Assembly (NCBI RefSeq): GCF_027943255.1
Contig: NC_072893.1
Coordinates: forward strand, 88,295,784 to 88,359,783
Origin: Anastrepha obliqua
Taxonomy: Eukaryota > Arthropoda > Insecta > Diptera > Tephritidae
Reading direction: 5' to 3'
DNA length: 64,000 nucleotides
A model generated the notes under the pieces. The model ran no database searches. It saw only the letters and a list, made by a program, of their open reading frames with translations, and had not been told where the DNA came from. Below, in pieces: positions 34,005 to 46,400 of this stretch (position 1 is its first letter; every line of letters begins with the position of its first letter). A program made the translations under genes and the position numbers.

Positions 34005-34143
34005 GTATTGGCCATTTCCTGCCGAGATGTAGCCGCTGTATAAAAAACTTTTGCTATCTTTTAATGTTTCATGCCCGAGGTCTCGAACCCGGACACTACC
34101 GAATGATAGTTACGCACCAATCCATTTGGCTACGGCCGCTGCC
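34005..34143 (-). repeat. SINE head fragment
   Basis: Only the promoter half of the SINE remains: GGTCTCGAACCCGG (box B, inverted) and CCAATCCATTTGGCTACGG (box A, inverted). The rest of the body is absent. Confidence 0.75.
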
Positions 34144-36246
34144 ATTAAACAGGTAAAATACATTCGTACAATTTTGATCGACTTGCAATTAGGCTCTTTT
34201 TTTAATCAAATCTTTTGTTAAGTTTTATTACACTGCTATGCCTCACACCATGAAATACGATTCGCTTGTAAAAAACATTGTCTGAAGACTCATAACCATT
34301 TAGTTTAGCTTTGATAATTAAAAATTCGATAGAAAATTTTTAAACGTTTGCCCGACTTTTGATGTGAGCTTCACTGCTTTTTCAATACTCAATTATTATT
34401 AACGGGCTTTTATTGTGGTCACATGATTTAATTGTTTTTTTTCTGCTATGATATCTTGAGTGGTCTACTTATAAAAAAAGCTGTTATTTTCGCTGTTTTA
34501 TGTTGTTGCATTAATAAGGAAATATTTTGTTTTTGTTTTTTAACTCATGTGGCTATCCAAATCCAACTGTTTCATGGCAAGGTTGCTGCTGCAAGGTTGT
34601 TTATTCTAAATTCAGCATTACTCACTCGCGTCTTCCAGGTATTCGGGCATTTGGCAAAAACACTTTCACCAAGCATGTGTGTTCAACCTCAAAGACCACA
34701 CTTTGTTGCTGCTGTTATTGTTTACAATTGAAACATCTTTTTCTGATTTTCTTCACAACTAAAAGTAACATTAAAAAACAGCAAATTACACGAGCCAGAG
34801 AAATTAATTTGAAATGCGGCGCCAAAGCGAACTCTGGAATACTCGTAAAGTGAAAAATATTGTAAATCATACCAACTCAATGGTAATTATTGTATGTATT
34901 TGTAGAAGAAACGACGATTGCACACAATGACCGATGCTACTGACAAATAGATTAAAGCAACAACATAGAGACCAACAACAACCAGTAGTAGCAAAAACAG
35001 TCCATTAATTGACCACTTTCGATTTATGGCCAAGTGTATAGCTTGCCGACAAGCCAACCAAACAACTTAACAATCAGCATCAGTCAGCCAACCAGCAAGC
35101 AACCGGTTCGGCGCATCTCGAGTAACAATCGATTTGCGTAAATCTTTGTGCGTTTTTATTTCTTGTTGAGCGATGCGAGTGAAAATGTTGCATTCATCAG
35201 CGACACTGCCGTTGATGCTATGCCGCTTTTATGACTTGACGCCGATAATGATGTTGCTGGCATTGGCGACGACAAACAGCATGCCAAACGTAGTAAATGT
35301 CGTTGTTGCGTCGTAATTATGTCACTTTTTAAGCGACAAAATGCGCACTGCTCATGGCACGTACATACATACATATTTACATACCTATCCATGTAAGATG
35401 GATTGCAGCGAAAGAAAGGAAAACTTAACTATGCACAATCTGTCATGATGATGGCGGTTACATCACCGTGAAAACGTCGACGCTGAACTAACTGCACGGT
35501 GTACACACATAGAGTGCAATGGGCAAGTGCTCGTTGTGCGTTTTTATTTTGTTGTTATAACTGGTTTGCAAATTACTCGAATTTTTTTTTTTTAGAGGTT
35601 TCACTGACGCATAAAATAATTTGCTAATTTTATGAGAGTTTGGAATGCTATTTGATAAATGGTTCACTATCTTTGCTTATGTTGTTGAAGTCATTACTCT
35701 GGGAATTTCGTCGAAGCTCGTTGCGGCCAACTGAAGTGGACTGTTCCTAAAGTTCACTCGGTTTTATCAAATATTTCCGCACCTACTTTGTTTACCAATG
35801 TTGTTGTTTTGCCATTAAATATTTAAATATTTACATATCTTTAGCCACGGCCTTTGTTCTACTTTGAATTAGTTGAGTATTTTTTCATGACTTTGAAAGG
35901 CTATGACAAATTAAGTAAACGCTTTCGAATTGTTTTTTTTTCATGCTAATAATTTTTAATTTTTGTTTATAAATATGTGAACTGAGGTGAGAGTTTTGCT
36001 AATAACTGTTAAGATTGATCGTATTTCTCTTTTTAACTTTAACTCTGGAAGGTGAAGAAATTCACAAAAAAGTTTCGTAGACCACTTGATATGATACTCA
36101 GTACTTAAAATAGAGCTATTTTAGAAGGCAAAACTTACTTGTACAACTACAGTGTTGTGCTTGATTACCACAAGATTCCAAAGAGTTGTAGCCCAACATC
36201 CCTTTGAGGCATTGTGCCCAAACAAATAAACGAATACGCAAACTTA
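34144..36246. other. Non-coding stretch, unique sequence
   Basis: No transposon is recognised. There are CAACAA- and AACAACC-type tracts near 34960-35110, of a kind often seen in fly regulatory DNA. The frames at 34432-34853 encode Cys/Phe-rich chance peptides. Confidence 0.4.
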
Positions 36247-36260
36247 TACAGGGTGTGTAC

Positions 36261-36943
36261 TAGGGTGGTCCAAAAAAAATTTGTATGCTGCCGCCCCCCA
36301 AAATAGTAAAGAATGAAAAATAAAAAGACCCGTATTTTTTTTTTTTTTAATCAGACCATATTTAATGGTGCCGCCGGGGCTTTGAAATATCCCATGTATT
36401 TTGCATGGGAAAAAAATACTTTTTCGTAGATTTCATGTAAAAACCTGGAAAATGAATATCTTTTAACCGGATAACTCAGTTTCTCTTCATAATTGGTCAG
36501 GGAATAACAACCAATTATGAAATAATTAATTTTTTTTGTATTAACTATTTTCATAAAAGTAATATAAAATATTGTTTTTTGATTTTTTCTTAGATTTTCG
36601 TTTTATGGGGGCTTTCTGGGGTTCTATAAAAAATAGTTAATACAAAAAAAATTAATTATTTCATAATTGGTTGTTATTCCCTGACCAATTATGAAGAGAA
36701 ACTGAGTTATCCGGTTAAAAGATATTCATTTTCCAGGTTTTTACATGAAATCTACGAAAAAGTATTTTTTTCCCATGCAAAATACATGGGATATTTCAAA
36801 GCCCCGGCGGCACCATTAAATATGGTCTGATTAAAAAAAAAAAAAATACGGGTCTTTTTATTTTTCATTCTTTACCATTATGGCGGGCGGCAGCATAAAA
36901 ATTTTAATATAAATTTTTTCCCATGCATTTTTGGACCACCCTA
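36261..36943. mobile_element. hAT-like foldback MITE, near-perfect palindrome
   Basis: The ends are TAGGGTGGTCCAAAAA and its reverse complement, with an 8-bp target duplication GTGTGTAC (36253-36260 and 36944-36951). The left arm (36261-36551, 291 bp) and right arm (36630-36943, 314 bp) are nearly identical inverted copies around a 78-bp loop. They differ mainly by a block of about 23 bp near the right end. The 8-bp duplication and TAGGG terminus point to hAT. It has no transposase. Confidence 0.88.
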
Positions 36944-37079
36944 GTGTGTACGGTATTTGAGGATAACTTGAGACTAAAACTAATTAGCTTTTATTTTGAA
37001 CAAAATGTAATGAAACTCTACTCATTTTTTGCACAACATTAACTTATTATATTTATATAAAATCATTGAATAAATTTCC

Positions 37080-37764
37080 ATTAGCTGCAGTAACGATTGC
37101 ATGCCCGAATCAAACGCTCCTTATTTATATGGCCCATAATAATTGCAGTCTTCATAGAAGAAATTGTGTTATGAGACTGCTTATTGATTTCACGCTCAAC
37201 TATACCCCATAACTAGTAATCCAGGGGATTGAATGTCTCGTGAGTTAATCGACCATAAGTTCGGTGTTCTGTGGTCATGGAAATATTCAGCCATCCAATC
37301 TTGCATCGCCATCGCTTTGTGTGAGGAAGCAGTGTCTTGCTGAAAGAAGCATGGGCTGTCACCGCGTGCGCTATCAATCCAGGGTTTCACTACTGTCTCT
37401 AGAACCTCGATGTATGCAGCAAAATTCACTCGAAATTTTGAATTGAATTGAAACATAGCCATCTGTCGCTGTGTACGTTTCTGTAGTTGGTCGGTCTTTT
37501 GGTAACATATTGGTAAACAAAAATTTTCGTCACAAAAAACTCATAACATCTTAGGCGCTTCATGGTGTGCCATTTTTTTAGAAGGAATTTTTGATTTATA
37601 CCGGAGATCCTCATGGACAACTCGATGGGTAAGACTCGCAGAATCATTATGCTCCCTCGCAAGGTCCCTAATTTATTTTGAAGGGACCTCGTCAATGATC
37701 GCTTGCACTTGTTGAATAAATTCTGCAGATCGGACAGAGTCGGAAAGAACCAGAGATATTTCAT
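37080..37764 (-). pseudogene. DD37D transposase pseudogene
   Basis: Recognisable parts: VNFAAYIEVLETVVKPWID, the second Asp in FFQQDTASSHKAMAMQDW, and FHDHRTPNLW. A frameshift then moves the third Asp (PLDY) out of frame near 37215, with a stop before LWG. The C-terminus continues as EREINKQSHNTISSMKTAII and ends near RACNRYCS at about 37090. The N-terminal part (37426-37764) is a shifted frame with HTKR-type remnants. Confidence 0.75.
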
Positions 37765-38239
37765 TTTAAAAACTTTGTACCAAAATTTTTAACATTTAAT
37801 AAATCTCAATGTTACTAATTTTTTTCAAAAATTTTTCAGCTTTCTCCTTATTCTACTCAAGTCCATGGGGGAATTGTACAGGTGAAGTGATAAGAGCAGT
37901 ACGAAAAATTTGCACAACCTTATTGGAAGTAGGTAATTGTTCTAATTGAAATTAAAGAGCAGTCAAAATGACTTCCTTGGGCAAACTATTGTAAAAATTC
38001 TCTCTGCACTTGAAAAATAGCCTTTTTTTAATTTATTGGAAAGTCAACTTCATGGCTGTGGCGTAAAAAGTTGAAATATCCCGTCTTCGACCACTCTATC
38101 TCAGTCCTCTGCATAAGTTTTTCTGCAAACTGCATAGCTTGTCCTAGGCATTTTTAATTTTGTTTTTATTTACAAATAAATAACATTTTTTCATAAGAAT
38201 TCAAACAGAAAATTAAAAAAAATGTATATATTATATATA
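37765..38239. other. Non-coding stretch
   Basis: Nothing recognised. Confidence 0.3.
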
Positions 38240-38414
38240 GGTATATATAATTGGCGCGTACAACGGACTCCGAACGGCAGATATTTTTTTATGAGGAGCT
38301 TTTTCATGGCAGAAATACACTCGGAGGTTTGTCATTGCCTGCCGAGGGGCGACGCTATTAGAAATTTTTTTTCTTGGTACTCACGCATCATCCCATTCGG
38401 CTACGGCGGCAAGC
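38240..38414 (-). repeat. SINE with internal deletions
   Basis: The copy is inverted: AATTGGCGCGTAC tail, the ATGAGGAGCTTTTTCATGGC body, then a direct jump to the box A region (CCCATTCGGCTACGG). Box B and much of the body are missing. Confidence 0.75.
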
Positions 38415-39190
38415 AAATAATATTTTAAAGCTATTAGCGAAATTAGCCCCTAAATATTTGCATATGAATGCCTCCAAAGAAGCAACACGTGAAATGTCTA
38501 AAGAATAAAGACAACTTTGTAAAATACTATATAAGGCAGCGAGCGGTATGTCAGAAAAGGAATAGAGAAAACTGCCTCATTACTATACCTTGATTATTCC
38601 GCCTTGATTCAATCCTACAAAGAAACCAATTTTCAGTGAAAATGTATTGGATCACGACGCCCCTCGCATACGATTATCCTGGCAAAAGAGTTTATTTGAT
38701 TTTTTTCTATATCTTGAGATAAAATTGGGATGCTTGAGACTAAAATTTTGCAAATTTTCTGCCTTTTCCACGCTTTAAATAAGAAATCGAATAAATAACG
38801 TTGCGTGCAGTGAAACTGAATCACTGAAACTGTTGACGAAATATCAGGATTGTATTCGAGACTCCTGTCAGCTTCTACTTATAGATACTATTTCACTTTC
38901 GTGTTTACATGTGAATGTGCAAAAGCTGTTTTCGTTCGCGTGCTCAAATGTTGGGCATATCTGCTCTATAATCTTGGATATACTATTAATAGTCAGTGCT
39001 GCCTTCAAAATTGAGGCTAGCTTTAAGATCTGTGAACTGTTGCGAGAGTAATGGTAAGTATACCTTATTTTCCATTAGCGTGAGTTTGTCTCCCTAAAAA
39101 TGTGAACCACGTTGTATAGCTAAAAATGGAAATGGGGAAAATGTGTCCGTTGTAAAGGTTGGTTCAATTTCAAGGGCCGATGTTGAATGT
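38415..39190. other. Non-coding stretch
   Basis: Nothing recognised. Confidence 0.3.
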
Positions 39191-39191
39191 G

Positions 39192-39715
39192 AACCACACC
39201 TAAACGTCAACAACACCGTTGGACTTCTTTCTTTGGGGTTATTTGAAAGAAAAGGTGTGCGTCGATAAGCCAGCAACGCTTCAAGAGCTAAAGGATGAGA
39301 TAATTCGTCACATTAACGGCATAGAACCTCAATTATGGACCATCGGATGGAGGTGTGCCGCCGAAGCCGCGGCGGCCATTTGGCCGATATTTTGTTCCAT
39401 ACGTAATTGAGCCATACCAATATTATCATAATAAAGAGAAATTACAATAATTTCTTAAAAAAATTATATTTTATTCAAAATCAACACCTGCCCTTGAAAC
39501 TTAACCACCCTTTAGATAAGGAACTATTTGCATTTGGTGGTCTTTGGAGATGTGCCGCCTAGGCCGCGGTGGCCATTTGGCCGATATTTTGTTTCATACG
39601 TAATTGAGCCATGCCAATATTATCATAATAAAGAGAAATAACACTAATTTCTTAAAAAAATGTATTTTATTCAAAATCAATACCGGCCCTTAAAACTTAA
39701 CCACCCTTTATATGC
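39192..39715 (+). pseudogene. DD41D transposase 3' end with tandem duplication
   Basis: The frame starting at 39219 holds the C-terminal block LDFFLWGYLKEKVCVDKPAT (third Asp just before FFLWG), then RHINGIEPQL. After a frame change it reads CRRSRGGHLADILFHT. The last 170 bp or so (39346-39515) is repeated in tandem at 39543-39712, with a short spacer between. All upstream parts are absent. Truncated relic. Confidence 0.75.
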
Positions 39716-41639
39716 CAAGTTGTCCTGTAACTACTTCTGGAATATATTTTCTTGCTGCAATCTATTGGACAATAAAAATTACTGCAGAAAGATTTTGGAA
39801 AGTGTAACGAACTTGCTTTACTCTGCATTTAACCATCACCGGCTTCACCTTTCTGCCGATATTCGTAACCCAGCTGCGTTATTGTGTGATTTCTGTCTAT
39901 TTTCAACCTGCTGTTAAACCTTTCGACCAAATGTCCTTTGAAAGAAACCTTTTAAATATGAAATTAGCATAAGATAATGAAAGGTATATACAAATTCAGA
40001 GGTATTTTTGCACAAATTTCTTACAATCAATATCGTTTATCTATTCCTGGCAAAATATGCTGATATGAAACAGCGTTGGAATTCCCAAAAATACATTTAA
40101 ATTGAGTCATACTAACCTAGTTTAGAATTTCCACTGAAAATTGCTTAGAATTTTAGATTTGTACGTTGATTCATGAATTTGTGTTCTAAAAATGTTTATA
40201 CCCTCAATATTGACTTATTTGCTGCTTGTCGGAAATGAATTCGGTTACAGCAAATTTTCTTATCAAAATTGACGCTATCGTAGTATATTAACAGTTAATA
40301 TTATTGTAATTACAATGTTCGCCCAATTAGTTAACTATACAAGGCGATAATACAACGCTTATTTGAAAATCAATTAAAAAAATGCATAAAATCTCCAAAG
40401 TGACAGGTACTTAGCCACTTCAATCTATTAAAAGTTAATCGAATCAGGGATTTTAAATGTTAAGTGACATAGAGAACGAAATGATTTGGAAAACAAATAC
40501 TCGTACATTCATATTTGTGTATACAGATACCAAACCAACGGGATGTAGGTATGTGCTTTGCTTGCTTTTTACCAAAAATGTGGTTTTCAATAATGACAGC
40601 CACATAAATTTGCTTTAGCAAGTTGAGTGCTGTTTTGTATCGACAAATATATGTATGTATATATGTACAGAAAAAAAAGAAGATAATTTTCATATCTTTG
40701 CAAAAAGAGCATTTGGAACCAAAATATTCCGCTATCGAATATTTGCTTTAGGTAAGTACGATGACTAATGTCACAAGTACCTACTTATAAAGGTAAAACA
40801 CTTGTGTGCGCATTCAAACAAAATTTAGAAAAAAAGAAGAAAGTGAAAAAAAAATTAAAAACATAACAAAAAACAAAACATTAAAAGCAAATACTTTGTG
40901 TGCAGCGTTAATGATTTCACCTCATTTCACCAAGTTGCCAACAGCAGGTTTTCATGACAACTTGAATAATGTAAGTGAGCTGTTCATAAGTCAGGCTTGA
41001 GTTATGCTCGGAATTACATGATGTGGCACAAAGAAAATATCTAAAAATCTTTGTGATAAAGTCAAGGTCAAGGTGTGAGGGATGCGGGATGGATAATTCC
41101 TTTGCAGAACGACGGCGTCAGGTTGATATATCGAAATCTCTAAAGGGGTCGACGCCTAGATGTCAACATTTTTCTGTTCAATTCAAGTTTTCTTATTTGT
41201 GATCAAACTGTTGTTTCGAAAAATTTGTAATATTTAATAAAATTTTTCTCGATTTCGTTCACAATCGGCTTCACCGAATATATTCACCGGATATTAGCAT
41301 GTGTAGATATATGAAAAACAAAAATCATAACATAGATATTTCCTTTTTTAATTTTTTGTTGGTTGTTTTTATTAATCTTATTATGTTTCGGTGGGAGCAG
41401 ACCCGTAGTTAAATTTTCCAAGGCATATATTTGTAGAACTTTTTCTTCTCTAAGTTTCTAACTCCTTTTTTAACAGCACATTTTAGGTTCTGGTAAAATT
41501 AAGGGTCAAAACGATACGCTATAAGAGATAATAAAGGGTTAAAATGTTTTAGGGAAAAATTGCTTTTTAACCTTAGATCACTAAACTTAAATTAGTGTTA
41601 CTCTGTCACTAATCATTTGTCTCACATAGTACAAATTAA
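39716..41639. other. Non-coding stretch upstream of Fim
   Basis: No gene or repeat ends are recognised. ORFs are chance products. Confidence 0.35.
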
Positions 41640-41745
41640 AAACAGCTGATGCCGACATCTCATGGGACGGTGCAAAAACAGCATAGGAACATCTACACGG
41701 TATTGTCGAGGCCCTATGCTCCCAGAGGAGTGAACAAGGAAAAAG
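41640..41745 (+). pseudogene. LINE ORF2 C-terminal tip relic
   Basis: The stretch SHGTVQKQHRNIYTVLSRPY then APRGVNKE corresponds to the tip seen inverted at 31608-31745, and is followed by an A/T-homopolymer region. Confidence 0.4.
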
Positions 41746-41826
41746 AAAATTTTTTTTTTGTTTTTTTTTTTTTGTTTTTTTTTTTGTTTTTTTTTTTTTT
41801 TTTTGTTCTTTTTTTTTTTTTTAAAA
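41746..41826. repeat. Poly-T tract
   Basis: About 80 bp is nearly pure T, broken by single G and C residues. It may be the degraded end of a LINE insertion, or a simple repeat. Confidence 0.7.
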
Positions 41827-43375
41827 AATTGGAAAAGTAATGAATTACAATCACAATGAATTAAAAAGCATTAGCGGCTAGGCCATCAGCTTTACGTAAC
41901 ATAAGTATTTATATAATAATATTCGTGTATAATTTAGATTTTTATTTCCTTTTCTATTATTTCAAGCAATTAAGTGTGAATGAAGAGAAGTATTATTGTA
42001 TATTATTTATATTTAACTATTTATCAAAGTTCTGTTAGTGAGGTGGTGTGCCGGGAATATGTTGAATTCTCTAAACTGCATAGTCTATTAGACGAATGAG
42101 AAACATTATATTTTGCTCACGTTGTTACTTTAAAAGTTATTTCTAATTTGTCGAAACAGCCTTGGTCACAAATATTGAAATGTAATTTCACCATCAATCC
42201 AATTATCAAAATTAAAACCATATTTCGGCATTCTCATTCCTAATTCACAGAGAGACTCGCGTAACCAAATTAAAGTGAGAATATGCCATTATTCTTTTTG
42301 GTAGCCTTCGCGAAGGTGATAACGCCGCATTGAAAGATACGAAGAACTACTGTTGGTATGCACATATATAGTACAGTTACGGATATAAAAAATCGTACAG
42401 GTGCCAAGTTTGCATATATATGTAAATAATGCTCAGTGGCTAGACTGGCTAGAAAATGGATGGAAAAGTAGGTTTCGGTAAGATCGCTCTCTGATATTGT
42501 AGCAGGCTTAGTGTGCGATGTTGAAAATCGGCTCAGAACGCTTCAGAATTACCAGTTCGAGGAATATTCGCGGTCTAGAGTAGCGTAACCTGCAAAATAT
42601 ATGCAATACTTTTTCAAGAAATGTTTAAAGATTACACTGTGTTATCGAAATTATATTATAAATACTTCGCCAAGATGCCTGCTCAACAGCCCTTCAACTA
42701 AAATAATATAAAATATTTATTTCAAAACCATATGTATTAAAAGCACAATTACAATCTGGACAAAAAAATAGGTAAAAGGTAATGCTGCAAAAAATGGAAT
42801 TTTTCGATTTCCAGATTTTAATGTACGCAACTGTATGTGTGCATATACTTACTCACATATGTGTTTATATGGCTTGTGCTGATTGAATATTTTATCATAT
42901 CGATTCATAAAACCATTTGTTATGTGTTAGTTATCAGCAGTACCTAAATACTTTTGGTCTTGTTGCTTCGAAACTATATCGAACAATTTGTATGCACTTC
43001 AACGTTCCAGCCGCAAAAATCAATCAGTTAGTCTGATTTGGTCTGTTACAGAATTGGCAAAACCATTTGCTGCTTTTCGGTCAGTGTTGAATAATCTACG
43101 GCAAAGGCTAGTCGAATCGAGTCAAGATAAGTCAGGCGGTCGGTCATTTAATCCTCACGAGCAATTTACCTAATCGCTATACGCGTTGGTGTGATTTTTG
43201 TGCTTAGCTATAATAATTTGTGAGTGTTTGTGCGTTAAGTGCTCAGAAAGTGTGGTGCGGCCGGTTCGTTTCAGTCAGTGAAGTGACTTCTATAAAATTT
43301 CCTTGTTAACGATATCTAATCGTTTGGGTAATTAAATTTCAAAGTACATAAAGAAATATTTTTCAACAAGTAAAT
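41827..43375 (+). other. Upstream region and 5' UTR of Fim
   Basis: The last few hundred bases before the Fim start codon are likely promoter and 5' UTR. No splice sites or ORF are supported. Confidence 0.4.
43081..43115 (+). promoter_or_regulatory. Candidate Inr/DPE core promoter for Fim
   Basis: TCAGTG at 43081 fits the Inr consensus at 5 of 6 positions. AGTCGA at +28 to +33 from its A fits the DPE consensus RGWYVT at 5 of 6. The spacing is right for a fly DPE promoter and the site lies about 290 bp before the start codon. A perfect Inr-like TCAGTC at 43271 is an alternative without a DPE. Short motifs occur by chance, so this is weak. Confidence 0.25.
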
Positions 43376-43453
43376 ATGGCGGATATTTTGGACGTGGAAC
43401 ACCATCAAGTTCTTGAAGAATATAAGCAGACCTTGGCGGAGTTGTTGCCTACT
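43376..43453 (+). CDS. Fim: Fim coding exon 1
   Basis: It codes 26 residues, [20 protein letters not shown] then AELLPT, which form the first helix of EF-hand 1. The donor ACT|GTAAGT lies at 43454 in phase 0, so the exon joins IDANKDG of exon 2 directly. No ORF search would find it. Confidence 0.88.
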
Positions 43454-46400
43454 GTAAGTGTTTAAAGGTTGGAATAAAAGAAAACAAAGGCAAAAAAAGT
43501 ATTTTAAGTATTACTTTTAAACATTCTATCATTCAACTTGAAGTTAAATTTAAAAAGAGTATTTCTCGTTGGTGGCCACAGTAGCCAAATGGATTGGTGC
43601 GTGACTACCATTCTGAATTCAGAGAGAACGTAGGTTCGAATCTCGGTGAAACACCAACATGAAGAAAACGTGTTTTTTTAATAGCAAACCTCCGATTGTA
43701 TTTCTGCCATGAAAAAGCTCCTCATAAACAAACCATTTGGCGTTCGGAGTCGGCTTAAAATTATAGGGCCCTTTATTTGTGGAGCAACATCAATACGCAC
43801 CCCTCAAATAGGAGGAGGAGCTCGGCCAAGCACCCAAAAAAGGTGTACGCCTCAATTATATATGTATATATATCTCTAGAATCTTCAAGTTTGGGCCTCA
43901 ACTTCCTAAATACAATCATTAAATAAAATCTTTTGGAATGGCGAGTGTTATATCCGTTTCTCCAGTGAAGAAAATACTTAAGCTCAACTCATAATTCTAA
44001 ATTTCTCAAGCGTTTGAGATAAATTGTTGATCATTATCATCGTTTGGCGTTATACGAGATGGCGCAAAATTAATCACCAATTTTTTTTTTAAGTTGTACT
44101 AAATAAAAAATCATTTTGAGTGATGGAAAGCTTTATTTTGACCTATACGCGCTCCATTGCTTGTCTGTTTGCCTAATATTATACATAGGGTGATGAATTT
44201 TGCGCCACCTTGTACATAGCTCCTGGTGAGCCTTGGTCTGTAAGATGATATAAATTTTTGATGATGAATGTCCAACTTGTACTTGAAAGTCATAATCAAT
44301 CTGGGCGATATCTTTTTTTGATATCCTTTGAGTTAATATCTTTCAAAGTGCCAAAAAAGACCTGAGCTGAAATGTAAGGAACTTCGAGTTTTTCAATTCA
44401 ATGTACTCTTACCTCTTTTCTGTCTCTTTCATAAAGGAACCTACTGTAGATTTAGTTGAAGCTAGGTCTACTCACAATCGGCTTTAAAGTAAAAAAAGTT
44501 AAGTGGCCTAGTGTCATTGGTGCCCGCCGCGAAAGTCGTGAGTGGTGTCTTGAGTGACTCGTTTCTTCCTTTCAACATTTTATTCTGTTTTTATGCTTTA
44601 ATGTCTCACTATGTGTTAGATTAAAATATAGTTAGTGTGAACAATTTCTGGTTATGAACAAATTCTGTCGCTAAACTAATCTCTTGACGGCAGTAAAATT
44701 TCTGGCAGTAATAAAAAATAATTTAAACCAAATTTATACGACTCCTATTTTATTTATACGACCTTTTCCAAAACATTATTTTGTATTTATATCTGAACAA
44801 CACAGCAATTTTATCATTATGTATTCAATAAAAGTTTGTTTGGAGGGGTTTATGACTTGGAAATTCTGTCTGCAAGTGTGAGCAGAAATTTTGTCTTTAC
44901 CTACGTATTGTCTCTGCCAATTATAATTTATAAGTTATAAATAACATCCGGATATTTATTGCCCAAATCGTTTTTTTAGTTTCTACTAGTCGTTGGTGTT
45001 TGCTGTTTCCACGTACTTACTGCCGCACGTAAATTATGAATTATCGGTATCGTTATCATTTCCTTTGCAACTTTCATTATCGATTACGTTATTCAAAGTA
45101 CTGCGCGTGTATTTGTGCGTTCGGTTTACTATACCTCGCACAGTGTGACACATATGACTGAAAATAGTAAAAATGAAGTTGGTAAATTTATTAATATTTT
45201 AATACCAATCGATCGAATAAAAATAAATCAATTTAAAAGGAACGAAAGAAATTTGTAGCAATTTTTGTTTCTGAGATGTCGAAATAGCAAATTCTTAAAT
45301 TTGGAAGTTTGACAAAAATCTTTTTTTTTGTATAAAAAGTGTTGGTTTTGTTTAAGGTTTTCCGGAGGCTTTATCTTTTTTGTTTAAAAATGAAGAAGCA
45401 ATTTATTGTTTATTTGTCTTTATTTTCTTTTTCTAATGCTTCCGCGACATGCTCATGCATTTGCTGTCCAACAGCTTATATGTGTGCTACTGCAGAAAAT
45501 GAGCGATACGAATACTTCTGGGCTGACAATATTTACTAATCTTTGTTTCTTAAAAGCTTGCAGCAGACACATAACATTTTAATAAGAAAGAATGAAAAGA
45601 GGTGTCATGCAGGAATGATGGATTACAAGGTTTGACCATTTGCAGCGGAATTGTGAGAGTAACTTTGGGTGTTACGTCGTAGGGGACTTGGGAGCCCAAT
45701 TGTGAAGGCTCATTTTACACGTATTCTTCCTCTCTTCCAATCGGTCCTTGTTTAGACTGCAACACCATAGTATGGGCAGTGGTTGCGTTTATTTTTTCGT
45801 ATATGATCAACATAATCCCAGTTTTTTCGTAAATAAATCGCTGCCATATCTCTTATGACGTCAGCAAATTAGCTGACTCCTCCGAATTTTCTGAGAGCCG
45901 ATAAACGTTTTGACTTTGGCCACATCTTTGCATTCTGTGGGTGTCAATAAACTTTTCTAACTATACACAGAAGGCGTAATGCCACATTTCCCACCCTAAT
46001 CAAAGGCTCTTAATTTGGTAGGGAGGCGATTTTGTTAGTCTTAGTTCAACTGATTCTTTATTGGAGCATTGATATTTATATTTTTGTTTAAAAATACATA
46101 TTTATAAAAAATTAATAAAAATTAATGCTTGTTTTTCGTAACTACTATTTTTTTCTATTTATAAGGTTATTAAAATAAGTGGAGTAATAGCCGGAGGTGT
46201 TCGGTATAGAAGTGATGTCTCACTCCTTTTCCTTTAATAATAATAAATTAAGTACATTACGAAGTGGGTGGCAGAGGCCATTCTTTACATTTCTAAGTAC
46301 AATAAAGGTGAACCCATAATTTTTTTTTATCTAAATCGCCTCATCTTTAAAAATTGCCGCCAAAAAAGATAGTTCACTATTCTTCACTAATCTTCACTAT

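Larger units (their letters stand above)
36249..37764 (-). mobile_element. DD37D mariner-like element, decayed and interrupted
   Basis: The left terminus CAGGGTGTGTAC starts at 36249 after a TA. It is split by the foldback element at 36261-36943 and continues as GGTATTTGAGGATAAC after 36951. The transposase remnant follows on the - strand. No matching right terminus was found, so the 5' side of the element is truncated or too diverged. Confidence 0.7.

Noticed and set aside
34527..34853. PNPTVSW in an ORF resembles an immunoglobulin-domain motif
   Set aside because: No other Ig-domain features (Cys spacing, DxGxYxC) are found. It is a chance match.
45387..45539. Possible small secreted Cys-rich peptide ([12 protein letters not shown], then TCSCICC)
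   Set aside because: It has a signal-like start, but lies in Fim intron 1 with no splice, promoter or homology support; one chance ORF of this length is expected.
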